64,000 nucleotides of DNA, from NCBI GenBank assembly GCA_937907025.1, contig CALESJ010000026.1, forward strand, positions 1-64,000, given 5' to 3'. The DNA comes from an uncultured Faecalibacterium sp. (GTDB lineage Bacteria; Bacillota; Clostridia; Oscillospirales; Ruminococcaceae). Below are positions 33,338-43,113 of this stretch, one piece after another (position 1 is the first letter of the stretch; each line of letters begins with the position of its first letter). The position numbers were made by a program, and so were the translations under genes. The notes beneath the pieces were generated by a model. That model searched no databases. It saw nothing but the letters and a program-made list of their open reading frames with translations, and was not told the origin of the DNA.

Positions 33338-34541
33338 ATACATGGAACACATACGAATCCAAGCGGGCAAATGCTTCCTGCACCCGGTCCATGGGCAGAG
33401 CCAGATTCATACGGATGGCACAGGGACCATGGAAAGGTCGTCCATCCTGCCAGGCGACACCCACATCCCAGCCGGCGCGCAGAACGTCTGCCACCGTACA
33501 CCCGTGGGTCTGGCACCAGCCGCTGCAATCCAGGAACAGCATGTAAGTTCCCTGGGGATGCGCCACCTGGACGCCCGGATAGTTTGCCGCGATATGGTCA
33601 CAGGCATAACGGACATTTTCACTCAACACGGAGCAGAGTTCATCCACCCACTGGCTGCCGGCTTCGCTGTAAGCGGCAATCAGCGCATGCATGGACAGGA
33701 CATTCATGGAATTATAGTGAGATTTGCTGCTGGCCGCCTTGATCCGGTCCCGCAGCCATTCATTATAAATAATATGATAGCTGCCGATAAGTCCCGCCAG
33801 GTTGAACGTTTTGCTGGGCGCATACAGGGCCACGGTGCGCTGGCGGGCGTCCTCGCTGATGGACTGGGTAGGAATATGCTTATGTCCGTCCAGCAGAATG
33901 TCCGACCAGATTTCATCCGAGATCACATAGCAGTCATTTCGGCGATAAATCTCCATCGCCTGTTCCAGTTCCTCCTGCGTCCATACACGACCGCAGGGAT
34001 TGTGCGGGCTGCACAGAATGGCCGCATGGATGTGATTGGTGCGCAGTTTTTCTTCCATATCGGCAAAGTCCATACGCCAGATGCCATGTTCATCCAGATG
34101 AAGCGGACTATGGACGATGCGGTATCCGGCATTTTCCAGGCTGTTGGTAAAACCGATATAGGTAGGACTATGAACCAGCACGGCATCCCCGGGCGCTGCC
34201 ATAACAGACAGGGCCGACACCACGCCGCCCAGCACACCATTTTCGTAGCCGATCTGCTCTTTTGTCAAACCTTGTACGCCATTGCGCCGTTTCTGCCAGT
34301 TGCAGATGGCGTCATAGTAGGCATCCGTAGGGCTGAAGTACCCGAACGCCGGGTGTTCCGCGCGGCGGCAGATGGCCTGCGGAATATCCGGCAGTGTGGG
34401 GAAATTCATATCCGCCACCCACATGGGGATAACGTCAAACCCATCTTTCGGCGCACCGGGGGCTCCACCGCGTCCCACACCGTCCACAGCGATGGCATCC
34501 ATTCCATGCCGTTCCAGATGAGAGGTAAAATCGTACTGCAT
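33336..34541 (-). CDS. PLP-dependent aminotransferase/C-S lyase (MalY/PatB type)
   Basis: The 401-residue fold-type I PLP enzyme is most like cystathionine beta-lyases PatB/MalY, which release homocysteine, pyruvate and ammonia. Visible features are IPMWVADMNFP at residues 38-48, AFGYFSPTDAYY, SPTYIGF, CSPHNPCGRVW (Asn181), SDEIWSD (Asp209), and the PLP lysine 244 in YAPSKTFNLAGL. AAGGAGG precedes ATG 34541. It stands alone between convergent and divergent genes. Confidence 0.88.
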   Translation of the reverse strand: MQYDFTSHLERHGMDAIAVDGVGRGGAPGAPKDGFDVIPMWVADMNFPTLPDIPQAICRRAEHPAFGYFSPTDAYYDAICNWQKRRNGVQGLTKEQIGYENGVLGGVVSALSVMAAPGDAVLVHSPTYIGFTNSLENAGYRIVHSPLHLDEHGIWRMDFADMEEKLRTNHIHAAILCSPHNPCGRVWTQEELEQAMEIYRRNDCYVISDEIWSDILLDGHKHIPTQSISEDARQRTVALYAPSKTFNLAGLIGSYHIIYNEWLRDRIKAASSKSHYNSMNVLSMHALIAAYSEAGSQWVDELCSVLSENVRYACDHIAANYPGVQVAHPQGTYMLFLDCSGWCQTHGCTVADVLRAGWDVGVAWQDGRPFHGPCAIRMNLALPMDRVQEAFARLDSYVFHV

Positions 34542-34745
34542 GCTGCATCCTCCTTTTTTATAACGCCTGATTCATCGTGCCAAATTCCGTTCCAAGCCTT
34601 GCAGAGAAATTTCCAACTGTGCTTTGTGCAACTTGCCGGTTGCTAAAAATGGAAAAATTTGCTATCTTTTAATAAAGTGATATCTTTTTCAAATTTTACT
34701 CACAAATCGGCATAGCTGACTAAAAACTTGAGGGAGCGTGGTCCT

Positions 34746-35387
34746 GTGCGCGACAATGAACTCTTGGAACTGGTCAAACAGTCCATCCCTTTTTGGGCGG
34801 ATGTATGCGGTTCCGGCACCGAAATCTGTGTATATGATCTTTCCGATCCGGAACATGCGCTGGCTGCCGTATGCCACGCCCGCTCCGGTCATGAACTGGG
34901 CGCCGCCCTGCCCGCAGCCTTGAGCAAACTGCTTGAGGAAGGCTTTCCCGGCCCGCAGAGCTGGGTTCTTTTGCCGCCCGGACAGGGCGCATTGGCCGAC
35001 CTGTGCTGCCGGGTCTACCCGATCGGCGATGCGCAACATCCGGCCGGCCTTTTGTGTGTGACAAAAGACCTGGCACCGGCCCGGGAGCTGAAAGGCGCGC
35101 TGGAAGCCGTGTTGGAACGGTACGCCCTGGAACGCCCCCGGGAACCCATCCCCGAAATATCGGCACCGACCCTGACCGCTATGATGCAGGAACGCATCTG
35201 TGCGGTGATTCGGGAATACGGGGTTCCCCCGGCAAGGATGTCTGTCCCCGAAAAGGTGGAAGTGGTCCATCGACTGAACGAAACCGGAGTGATGAACATC
35301 AAGGGCGCAGTCAACGAGATTGCCGCCCAGCTTGCGGTTTCGGTTCCCACCGTATACCGGTATCTGAACCGCCCTTCCCAACCATAA
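34746..35387 (+). CDS. YheO/DauR-like PAS-HTH regulator
   Basis: The 213-residue protein has an N-terminal PAS-like domain (VKQSIPFWADVCGSGTEICV...; residues 8-120) of the YheO type and a C-terminal HTH (EKVEVVHRLNETGVMNIKGA, VNEIAAQLAVSVPTVYRYL) of the DauR/HTH_22 group. GTG 34746 is chosen because GAGGGAG lies 8 bases upstream; TTG 34728 has no ribosome site. It is divergent from the PatB-type lyase gene, with about 200 bases between, and may control it (inference from position). DauR itself senses D-arginine metabolism in Pseudomonas. Confidence 0.8.
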   Translation: MRDNELLELVKQSIPFWADVCGSGTEICVYDLSDPEHALAAVCHARSGHELGAALPAALSKLLEEGFPGPQSWVLLPPGQGALADLCCRVYPIGDAQHPAGLLCVTKDLAPARELKGALEAVLERYALERPREPIPEISAPTLTAMMQERICAVIREYGVPPARMSVPEKVEVVHRLNETGVMNIKGAVNEIAAQLAVSVPTVYRYLNRPSQP

Positions 35388-35399
35388 AATTCGACTTTG

Positions 35400-35434
35400 A
35401 GCGGCTGCCCGCCGGGGTAGCCGCTCTTTTATTA
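35400..35434 (+). terminator. Rho-independent terminator
   Basis: AGCGGCT pairs with AGCCGCT around a GC-rich loop and is followed by CTTTTATT. Confidence 0.8.
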
Positions 35435-35599
35435 TAGCTCGGCAGAAGTCGTTTGAACAGTCCCCTGTCCCCTGCAAAAAAGATGCGCTGTGTCGTACAG
35501 GATTTTTCATAGTTCTGTTTTTAGGCGACGGTTCCCGGCTTTTTCCCTATCATAAGCCGTCGGCCGAAAAGCGCAAAATACATTCGTTTTGTATAGATA

Positions 35600-35629
35600 T
35601 TGACATACTTGTCGGACGGGGCGTATAAT
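35600..35629 (+). promoter_or_regulatory. Promoter of the first MATE transporter
   Basis: TTGACA, 18-base spacer, TATAAT: both hexamers perfect. It lies 52 bases before ATG 35682. Confidence 0.85.
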
Positions 35630-35681
35630 AGCCGATACACAATATGCTGCCAAAATATGGGAAGAGGAAGTGCTTCAACAA

Positions 35682-37043
35682 ATGACAGATACGGCGCAGA
35701 TCCGATCAGGTCAACCTATGTTCAGCCGCAGCGCTTTGAAAAAGCTGATTTTCCCCATGCTGCTGGAACAGCTGCTGAGCGTGACCATGGGTATGGCGGA
35801 TACCCTGATGGTTTCCGGTGTGGGCGAAGCGGCGGTTTCCAGCGTAAGCCTGGTGGACAGCATCAACATCCTGATCATTCAGATCCTGTCTGCCCTGGCT
35901 ACCGGCGGCGCCGTCATCGGCAGCCAGTACATTGGCCGCCACGATGAGGAGAACGCCCGCCGCAGCGCCGCGCAGCTGTACACGGTCCTGGCGGTGTCCA
36001 CCCTTTCGGTCATGCTGGTAACCTTGGTACTCTGCCGCCCCATCCTGCGGCTTGTGTTCGGCCAGATTGATGATGACGTGATGAATTTTGCCCAGACCTA
36101 TTTCATCATCAGCGCCATTTCTTATCCGTTCATCGGTGCCTACAACGCGGGGGCTGCCCTTTTCCGGGCTCAGGGCAACAGCCGTATCAGCATGCTGGCC
36201 AGCCTGGTCATGAACATCATCAATATTGCCGGCAATGCCCTGCTGATCTACGGTTTCGGGCTGGGCGTACTGGGCGCTGCACTGGCCACTCTGGTCGGGC
36301 GCGTGTTTGCGGCCTGCTGGGTATTCTGGCAGCAGCAGCAATTTGAAAACCCGCTGCGCATTGAAAAATGGCAGGATATGCGCCCTGACCGCACCATGAT
36401 CCTGCGAATTCTGAGCATCGGTATTCCGTCCGGCCTGGAAAACGGCATGTTCCAGATTGGCAAACTCTGCGTCAGCAGCCTGACTTCCACTCTGGGCACC
36501 TCCGCCATCGCCGCCAATGCAGTGGCCAACTCCATCAGCAGCCTGACCAACATTCCCGGCAACACCATGAGCCTGGCCATGATTCCGGTGGTCGGCCAAT
36601 GCCTGGGGGCCGGTGAGAAAAAACAAGCAAAGCACTACGCCTGGCTGCTGTTGGGCATTGCTTTCGCCGGCCTGGCAGCCACCAACGCGGCGCTGTTTGT
36701 CGGCGCTCCACTGCTGTGCCGGATTTACAATCTGACCCCCGAAGCCACCGCCATGTGTGAGCAGGTTCTGCACTGGTTTGCTGCTTTCAGCATCTTCTTC
36801 TGGGCATGCAGTTTCACCCTGCCCAATGCCCTGCGTTCCGGCGGTGATACCAAATATACCATGTCGGTGAGTATTTTCAGCATGTGGCTGTTCCGGGTGA
36901 TTTTGAGCTACTTCTTTGTGCTGCAGCTGCACATGGGCCTTTTGGGCGTTTGGCTGGGTATGTTCATTGACTGGATCTGCCGCTGCATCTTCTTTATGGT
37001 GCGCTTTGTAAGCGGAAAATGGATGGAGCATAAAGTTATCTGA
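35682..37043 (+). CDS. MATE family efflux transporter
   Basis: The 453-residue protein has twelve predicted helices in two six-helix halves (ALKKLIFPMLLEQLLSVTMG at the start; PSGLENGMFQIGKLCVSSL opening the second half) and the MATE-typical GQCLGAGEKKQA loop. It should export cationic drugs or metabolites in exchange for sodium or protons. ATG 35682 has GAGGAAG 11 bases upstream; GTG 35670 overlaps that site. Single gene with a strong promoter. Confidence 0.9.
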   Translation: MTDTAQIRSGQPMFSRSALKKLIFPMLLEQLLSVTMGMADTLMVSGVGEAAVSSVSLVDSINILIIQILSALATGGAVIGSQYIGRHDEENARRSAAQLYTVLAVSTLSVMLVTLVLCRPILRLVFGQIDDDVMNFAQTYFIISAISYPFIGAYNAGAALFRAQGNSRISMLASLVMNIINIAGNALLIYGFGLGVLGAALATLVGRVFAACWVFWQQQQFENPLRIEKWQDMRPDRTMILRILSIGIPSGLENGMFQIGKLCVSSLTSTLGTSAIAANAVANSISSLTNIPGNTMSLAMIPVVGQCLGAGEKKQAKHYAWLLLGIAFAGLAATNAALFVGAPLLCRIYNLTPEATAMCEQVLHWFAAFSIFFWACSFTLPNALRSGGDTKYTMSVSIFSMWLFRVILSYFFVLQLHMGLLGVWLGMFIDWICRCIFFMVRFVSGKWMEHKVI

Positions 37044-37060
37044 ACCAAATCTGAAACAGA

Positions 37061-37105
37061 AAGCAGGCGGTATGCCCGATGAGGGTGCACCGCCTGCTTT
37101 TTGTT
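37061..37105 (+). terminator. Rho-independent terminator after the MATE gene
   Basis: AGCAGGCGGT ... ACCGCCTGCT, 10 perfect pairs, then TTTTTG. Confidence 0.88.
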
Positions 37106-37111
37106 GCCAAC

Positions 37112-37148
37112 AAAAAAAGGAGCCCGCTCCTTTTTAAGGAGCAGGCTC
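37112..37148 (-). terminator. Rho-independent terminator after the HPr-like gene
   Basis: On the minus strand GAGCCTGCTCC pairs with GGAGCGGGCTC (one mismatch), followed by CTTTTTTTG. Confidence 0.85.
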
Positions 37149-37189
37149 GACTTTTCCATTCCCCTTGCGGGGCGGTTTCCTGATTCTAT

Positions 37190-37411
37190 TTACTGCTGCA
37201 GTGCACGGACAACACGGTCCAGTTCCTGCTCATCGTCGCAGACGATCTTGACAGGGCGGCTGTAGTCCAGGCTCATCATGCCGAGGATGCTCTTGGCATC
37301 GGCAATGCTACCCTTCATGTCATGCACGCCAACCTCGTTATAGCATTTGGCAGCGGCAGACACGATCCCCTGTACTTCGGTGAAGTTGGAAACCTTGACT
37401 TGTCTTACCAT
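37190..37411 (-). CDS. HPr-family protein, Crh-like (no active-site His)
   Basis: The 73-residue protein has the HPr fold pattern, including KSILGMMSLD, the regulatory serine segment equivalent to Ser46 of HPr (Ser41 here). In the segment that should hold the phosphorylatable His15 (GLHARPA), it reads GIVSAAAK, so no His is available. This combination is that of Crh, which acts in catabolite repression with CcpA but cannot phosphorylate PTS components. ATG 37411 is chosen because GGAGGT lies 8 bases upstream; the longer in-frame ATG at 37426 overlaps it. It stands alone with its own promoter and terminator. Confidence 0.8.
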   Translation of the reverse strand: MVRQVKVSNFTEVQGIVSAAAKCYNEVGVHDMKGSIADAKSILGMMSLDYSRPVKIVCDDEQELDRVVRALQQ

Positions 37412-37820
37412 ATTGAAGACCTCCATACATATCCCCCCGCGCCAGCCTATCCGGCGCGGGCAAGGCGGCGGGAGCCGCGCTCCTCTTCCTTGCCTTGCAT
37501 GGGTATTATAGCATGATTATCGGCCGGGATTTCATCTTGCAAACACCGGAAGCCTTGAATTCTACAAGATGCACAAAAGGGTCAATACTTCATTTTCGGT
37601 TTTGTTGGCTCTTACAATTTTTAGTGAACACTTTAACCAAGTTATCACTCTTTTTTATTCAAGTGCTGTTCTATTTTTATATTTCAGTGTTTAATTTTAT
37701 GCCTTTGGGCCTTTTTTTCCATATTTTGCACATCATGCCTACAGTTTGTTCGTCAAACAGGCACAACAATACTCCATGATGAAAAGGATTTTCGAGGTTT
37801 GCCCCGTTTTATATCCTTTT
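37412..37820. promoter_or_regulatory. Intergenic region with extended -10 promoter for the HPr-like gene
   Basis: On the minus strand TGCTATAAT (37513-37505) is an extended -10 element without a clear -35, about 94 bases before ATG 37411; a GC-rich palindrome (GCGCCAGCCTATCCGGCGC) lies in the leader at 37440-37458. The remaining 300 bases are T-rich and hold only a weak hairpin near 37737-37762 after tex. No gene is seen. Confidence 0.5.
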
Positions 37821-39986
37821 TCACTGTGTCACGCCCTTCATTGTCAATGCAATGCGCTTTTTTGCCGTGTCCACCTGCAATATTTTGACTTTTACCACCT
37901 GGCCGACTTTCAGCACATCCCGGGGATGTTTGACGAAACGATCGGATATTTGGGAAATGTGCACAAGCCCGTCCTGATGCACACCGATGTCCACAAAAGC
38001 ACCAAAGTCAATAACGTTGCGAACGGTACCGGTGAGTTCCATTCCGGGTTTCAGGTCATCCATACTCATGATATCGCTGCGCAGCAAAGGCTTGGGCAGG
38101 CTGTCGCGCACATCACGGCCGGGGCGGCAGAGTTCGGCCGCAATATCCAGCAGGGTGGGCTCACCCACGCCCAGGGCTTCGCACAGCGCAGCCGTGCCTT
38201 TTGCCTTGATGCGCTTGGGCAGTTCCTGCATGGCATCGGTGCCGATGTCGGCGGCGGCATAGCCGCAGGCATCCAGCAGCCCCTTGGCAGCGGCGTAGCT
38301 TTCGGGGTGGACCGCGGTGCCATCCAGCGGATTTTTGGCACCGGGCAGGCGCAGGAAGCCGGCGCACTGTTCAAAGGCTTTGGGGCCCAGCCCCTTGACC
38401 TTTTTCAGCTGTGCGCGGGAGGTAAAAGCCCCCTCCTCTTCCCGCCGGGAAACAATGTTCTTGGCGGTGGCAGCGGTAATGCCGGCCACACGGCGCAGCA
38501 GCGGTGCGGAAGCCGTGTTCAGGTCCACGCCAACCGAGTTGACGCAGTCTTCCACCACGCCGTCCAGCGTTTCGGTCAGACGTTTCTGGGGCATATCGTG
38601 CTGGTACTGCCCCACACCAATGGCCTTGGGGTCAATTTTGACCAGTTCGGCCAGCGGGTCCTGCAAGCGGCGGGCGATAGAAACCGCACTGCGCAGATTG
38701 ACATCAAACTGGGGGAATTCCTCCGCGGCCAGCTTGGAGGCAGAGTAGACACTGGCGCCGGCTTCGCTGACCACCATATACTGCAAATGCAGGCCCTTTT
38801 CGGCAGCCAGTTCATGAATGACTTCGGCAGCAAACTCCTCGGTTTCATGGCCGGCCGTGCCGTTGCCGATGGCCATGAGTTCCACATGGTGCTGCAAGAC
38901 CATGGCTTTGATACGGGCCTTTGCCTGGTCCACCTTCTTGAATTCCGGCACCGGGTAGACCACGCCGGTGTCCAGCACCTTGCCGGTGGGGTCTACCACC
39001 GCCACCTTGCATCCCATACGGTAGCCGGGGTCCAGCCCCATGACCACCTTGCCCGGGATGGGCGGCTGGAGCAGCAGCTGGCGCAGGTTATCACCAAAGA
39101 CCGAGATGGCCCCTTCCGCCGCATTGGCGCTCAGGTCTGCCCGCAGCTCATTTTCCAGGCTGGGATGAATCAGGCGGGAGTAGGCATCCCTGGCGGCTTC
39201 TTCCACCACCAGAGCACTGGCACCGCCCGTCTTTTTGCGGGCAAACATCCAGGCCACAATGGCCGCAACGCGCTCAGAATCCACGGCAATGCTGACTTTC
39301 AGGAAGCCTTCCCGCTCACCGCGGTCCAACGCCAGAACACGATGGCCGGGGATTTTGGACAGGGGCTCGCTGTACTCATAATACTGGGCGTAGACGCTGT
39401 CCTCTTTCTTGGCCTGCACGCTCTTGATCTGACCGAAGGCCTTGTAATACCGGCGCAGTTCGGCGCGGCAGCGGGCATCATCGGAGATCAGTTCCGCAAT
39501 GATGTCCTGGGCACCGGCCAGGGCGGCTGCGGCGTCGGGCACTTCCTCATTGCAGTAGGCTGCCGCTTCGGCCTGCGGGTCAAAATCCGCCTTCTGCGCC
39601 AGAATCGCATCGGCCAGCGGCTGCAATCCCCGGGCCCGGGCAATACTGGCCCGGGTCTTGCGCTTGGGCTTGTAGGGGCGGTAAATATCCTCCACTTCCG
39701 CCAACGTCTTGGCAGAAGACAGGGCAGCGGCGATTTCCGGGGTCATGGCACCCTGTTCATGGATGGAAGATTCCACCTCGCCCTTGCGCTTGTCCAGACC
39801 GCGCAGGTATTCCAGGCGGTCACCCAGGGTACGCAGCGCCTGGTCATCCATGGAGCCGGTGGCTTCCTTACGGTAGCGGGCAATGAACGGAATGGTATTG
39901 CCTGCGTCGATCAGGTCAATGGCTCCCTGAACGTTTTTGGCGGACAGGGACAGTTCCTGTGCGATTTGTTCGGCGTAGTTGCTCAT
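37821..39986 (-). CDS. tex: Tex, S1-domain RNA-binding transcription accessory protein
   Basis: The 721-residue protein is of standard Tex length. Order: helical N-terminal domain (NTIPFIARYRKEATGSMDDQ), YqgF-like RNase H domain (VVMGLDPGYRMGCKVAVVD; AIGNGTAGHETEEF), two helix-hairpin-helix motifs (SVGVDLNTASAPLLRRVAGI, KVKGLGPKAFEQCAGFLRL) and a C-terminal S1 domain (GTVRNVIDFGAFVDIGVHQD). GAAGGAGAAACC precedes ATG 39986. It lies downstream of the YfhO-like gene on the same strand. Confidence 0.95.
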   Translation of the reverse strand: MSNYAEQIAQELSLSAKNVQGAIDLIDAGNTIPFIARYRKEATGSMDDQALRTLGDRLEYLRGLDKRKGEVESSIHEQGAMTPEIAAALSSAKTLAEVEDIYRPYKPKRKTRASIARARGLQPLADAILAQKADFDPQAEAAAYCNEEVPDAAAALAGAQDIIAELISDDARCRAELRRYYKAFGQIKSVQAKKEDSVYAQYYEYSEPLSKIPGHRVLALDRGEREGFLKVSIAVDSERVAAIVAWMFARKKTGGASALVVEEAARDAYSRLIHPSLENELRADLSANAAEGAISVFGDNLRQLLLQPPIPGKVVMGLDPGYRMGCKVAVVDPTGKVLDTGVVYPVPEFKKVDQAKARIKAMVLQHHVELMAIGNGTAGHETEEFAAEVIHELAAEKGLHLQYMVVSEAGASVYSASKLAAEEFPQFDVNLRSAVSIARRLQDPLAELVKIDPKAIGVGQYQHDMPQKRLTETLDGVVEDCVNSVGVDLNTASAPLLRRVAGITAATAKNIVSRREEEGAFTSRAQLKKVKGLGPKAFEQCAGFLRLPGAKNPLDGTAVHPESYAAAKGLLDACGYAAADIGTDAMQELPKRIKAKGTAALCEALGVGEPTLLDIAAELCRPGRDVRDSLPKPLLRSDIMSMDDLKPGMELTGTVRNVIDFGAFVDIGVHQDGLVHISQISDRFVKHPRDVLKVGQVVKVKILQVDTAKKRIALTMKGVTQ

Positions 39987-40060
39987 GGTTTCTCCTTCTT
40001 ATAAGACCTTTTTCTATAACTTCAACTTATATTAAAGTAAGTTGGCAAAAAACACGGCGG

Positions 40061-42415
40061 TCAGACCGCCTTGCAAGCAGTGCGGCGGCGCAGCCACAGC
40101 AGATAGACCGCATACACAGCCAGAGCCCCCAGGCTGATCCCCGCCGAAAGCCCCAGACCGGGGGTGTGGTAGGTGAAAACGATCTTGCTTTCCCCGGCCG
40201 GTACCGGAACAGCCATCAGGCCGTTGTCCACATTGAGGACGGGCACACTTTCCCCGTTGACGGTGGCCGTAAAGCCATCGTCATAGGGAACACTGAAAAA
40301 GACCAGGGTCGGCTGTGACTGGCTGCTCATGGCCGAAAATCCCGTGCGGGTGGCAGTAAAGCCGACCACCCCGCTGGAACGGCGTTCGGCGCAGTCCAGC
40401 ACATACATTTCATAGTCCCGGGTTTCCAGCAGTTCCTCGGGCAGGGGTTCCAGGTTGCTCCCCCATTGTTCCACCTGTTCCGGGGTCAGCAACAGCGCCT
40501 TCATCAGCACCTGGGCACGCTCATTTTCCGGCAGATTCTCAAACCGGTCCGGGGTGATGTAATACTCATAGGTAAAGCCCATGGGCACCCAGTCCTGGTT
40601 TTCGTAAATGGCATAATGTTCGGTGGAAGAAACCAGTGCCCAGCTGCGGGTCATATCGGCTTCCCAGTCAGCCACCTTGTCCTCTGGAACCAGTGTGTAC
40701 CGGACGCTCAGCAGGCCGCGCAGGGCATACAGGTCGGTGGACGGCTTGGAGCTGACGTCCCGCGTGACCCCCACCGAGGGGTAGAATTCCAGAATGTGCG
40801 GTGCCACGGTGGAATGGAAGCACTGGATGCAGCTCTTGTCCAGCCAGATGCCCATATTATTGTAGCAGTCATAGGCGTCCAGACGGTAAAAACTGTCCGA
40901 GGGCAGTTCCGCATTCACTTCCTCCACGTCGCCCCAGGTCCTGGCAGGATATTCCAGGTCATGGTCCCACTGACCATATTTGGCAATGGAGATATGCACC
41001 GTTCCATACAGGAAGGTAAAGCCCAGAATGCCTGCCAGCAGCGCCGAGGAAAAGCGGCGGGGATGCCGCAGGCCGTAGCGCAGCAGCAGCGCAAACAGCC
41101 CCACCCCCAGCAGACTGAGGACAAACAACCCCCAGAACCGGTACTGGTTATCCACCACGCCCAGCACGAAATTGCCGTCCTCGTCTGTGTTGGGCACCAG
41201 TGCGAATGCCATGGCGGATATGGTGATGACAAGCGCCGGCATTAAAGCCCGGGGAACTTCGGTTTCCCGCACAGCCTCATTGCGCAGAGCCAGCACACTG
41301 GCTGCGCACAGAATCAGGATAGGCATATAAAACCAGCGGGCATAATAGCTGGAATTGAGCGCATAAAAAGCGCTGTTGAGTACCGGGACAAAGGCACATA
41401 CCACGCACACCTGCAAAATGCGGGTGAACGGGTGGCGCCGCCAGACCCGGCAGAAGGCCAGCCCGGCCACGATCCCCACCACCGGCAGATAGGCCGTCAG
41501 GCTGGTCCATTTGGTGATGCCCTCGGTGAACATATCGGCAAGGTAGGGCGCATCCGGCGCCAGGAAGGCGCTGTACAGGATTGCCAGATACTGCTGGGGT
41601 TTGCTGTACACCAGATACCCGTACCCGGTATACGGGTCGATGGTGCGGGGATTCTGCAAAAGGGACAGCCCGGCGGGGATCAGCAGCAAACACCCCGCCG
41701 CGCACCCCAGCAGGGTTTCAAAAGCCAGACGCCCGAACAGGCGCAGATTCAGCCGGTAACGCCCGGACACGCACATGCAGACAAAGTAAACGATGAGGAA
41801 CACCGCCTGCCCGGCAAAGAAAAAGTAATTGTTGAGCAGGTTCAGTGCGGCCCAGAACGGAAAGCGGCCGTATTTGCGGTCCAGCACCGTGTCATCCAGC
41901 GCCGCCAGCATGTACGGGAACAGAGCCGGGGCATCCAGAAAGAAATAAAAGAAGATATTATATAGGTTGAACCCACAGAACGCATACAGCACACCGCCGA
42001 TGATGCTCCATTCTTCGCTGCGCACCCACCGGCGCATCCACAGGTAGGCGCCGCCGCCTGCCACCGCAAACTTGAGGCACAGCATGGGCACCATGGTGAA
42101 GGGCATCCACCGGGCGGGAATCAGAATGGTCAGCCAGAAGAAGGGTGACCCCAGGCAATAATAGGAGTAGGCGTTGATGAACCCGCTGCCCAGGTCGGTG
42201 GCCCAGCTGAATGTTCCGCCCTGCTTGACGAAGTCATTGGCGTAGGCGTAGAACGGGATCATCTGGTCATTGAAGTCACCCGCATAATGAAAGAATCCGC
42301 CGGTCACACCATCAATGATACAATGGGGCACAAAAAGTACGGCTGCCAGCGCCAGGCAAAGCCCGAACACCTGCCAGTAGCAGGTGCGGCGCGCACGCAA
42401 AGGCAGCAACGACAT
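40061..42415 (-). CDS. YfhO-like integral membrane protein, probable glycosyltransferase
   Basis: The 784-residue protein has about twelve N-terminal and central transmembrane helices and a large extracellular domain of about 250 residues before one last helix and a basic tail (WLRRRTACKA). Typical YfhO features are YAGDFNDQMIPFYAYANDF, GGTFSWATDLGSGF and the late FFSVPYDDGFTATVNGESVP segment. In Bacillus and Listeria, YfhO-type GT-C enzymes decorate lipoteichoic acid. ATG 42415 follows AAAGGAGGG; an upstream ATG at 42457 does not have a site. Its acceptor here is unknown. Confidence 0.85.
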   Translation of the reverse strand: MSLLPLRARRTCYWQVFGLCLALAAVLFVPHCIIDGVTGGFFHYAGDFNDQMIPFYAYANDFVKQGGTFSWATDLGSGFINAYSYYCLGSPFFWLTILIPARWMPFTMVPMLCLKFAVAGGGAYLWMRRWVRSEEWSIIGGVLYAFCGFNLYNIFFYFFLDAPALFPYMLAALDDTVLDRKYGRFPFWAALNLLNNYFFFAGQAVFLIVYFVCMCVSGRYRLNLRLFGRLAFETLLGCAAGCLLLIPAGLSLLQNPRTIDPYTGYGYLVYSKPQQYLAILYSAFLAPDAPYLADMFTEGITKWTSLTAYLPVVGIVAGLAFCRVWRRHPFTRILQVCVVCAFVPVLNSAFYALNSSYYARWFYMPILILCAASVLALRNEAVRETEVPRALMPALVITISAMAFALVPNTDEDGNFVLGVVDNQYRFWGLFVLSLLGVGLFALLLRYGLRHPRRFSSALLAGILGFTFLYGTVHISIAKYGQWDHDLEYPARTWGDVEEVNAELPSDSFYRLDAYDCYNNMGIWLDKSCIQCFHSTVAPHILEFYPSVGVTRDVSSKPSTDLYALRGLLSVRYTLVPEDKVADWEADMTRSWALVSSTEHYAIYENQDWVPMGFTYEYYITPDRFENLPENERAQVLMKALLLTPEQVEQWGSNLEPLPEELLETRDYEMYVLDCAERRSSGVVGFTATRTGFSAMSSQSQPTLVFFSVPYDDGFTATVNGESVPVLNVDNGLMAVPVPAGESKIVFTYHTPGLGLSAGISLGALAVYAVYLLWLRRRTACKAV

Positions 42416-42507
42416 GGCAAAACCCTCCTTTGGACGGAAAAAACCGTTTTCCAACACCGGGGAATGTGGTATACTGAATTTATTGTCAGTGAAAGGACCT
42501 GCAAACC

Positions 42508-43110
42508 ATGCAAACGTTTCCCTTCAACGCCCTGCTGGGGCGGATGAAATATATCACGCGGTGGGCCCTGATGCGCAATGGCCGGCCCGAAAGCCTGAGC
42601 GAGCACACCGCCGACACGGCCCTGATTGCCCACACCCTGTGCCTGATCGCCCAGAAGTGTACCGGCACAGGGGCCGGTATCCGGCCCGACACGGTGGCCA
42701 CGGCGGCGCTGTACCATGATGCCCCGGAGATTCTCACCGGGGACATGCCCACGCCGGTCAAATACAAAAACGACGCTCTGCGCACCGCCTACAAGGCGGT
42801 GGAGGCAGAAAGTGCCCGAGCCATGGCCGGGCTGCTGCCGCCCGAATTGCAGGACACCGGGGTGTTGTATCTTACCGGCACGGTACTCACCGAAGCCGAG
42901 CGCAAACTGCTGAAAGCGGCGGACCGGCTTTCGGCCCTCATCAAGTGCATGGAGGAAAGCCAGGCCGGCAACCGGGAATTTGAGGCTGCCATGGCCCAGC
43001 AGCGCCAGGCGCTGGAGGACATGCACTGCCCCGAGGCGGATTATTTTATGGAGCACATGCTCCCCTGCTACACCCAGAATCTGGATGAGCTGACCCGGGG
43101 ACGGTTCTGA
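42508..43110 (+). CDS. HD-domain 5'-deoxynucleotidase (YfbR-like)
   Basis: The 200-residue protein has the HD signature EHTADTALIAHTL, ALYHDAPEILTGDMPTPVKY and a late ADRLSALIKCMEE. Length and the GDxPTPVK segment match YfbR, which dephosphorylates deoxynucleoside 5'-monophosphates. GAAAGGA precedes ATG 42508. A -10-like TATACT at 42469 supplies a probable start. It converges with dusB, with only three bases between the stops. Confidence 0.85.
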   Translation: MQTFPFNALLGRMKYITRWALMRNGRPESLSEHTADTALIAHTLCLIAQKCTGTGAGIRPDTVATAALYHDAPEILTGDMPTPVKYKNDALRTAYKAVEAESARAMAGLLPPELQDTGVLYLTGTVLTEAERKLLKAADRLSALIKCMEESQAGNREFEAAMAQQRQALEDMHCPEADYFMEHMLPCYTQNLDELTRGRF

Positions 43111-43113
43111 CCC

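Noticed and set aside
37746..40004. 752-codon open frame antisense to tex
   Set aside because: Shadow frame caused by third-position GC bias of tex.
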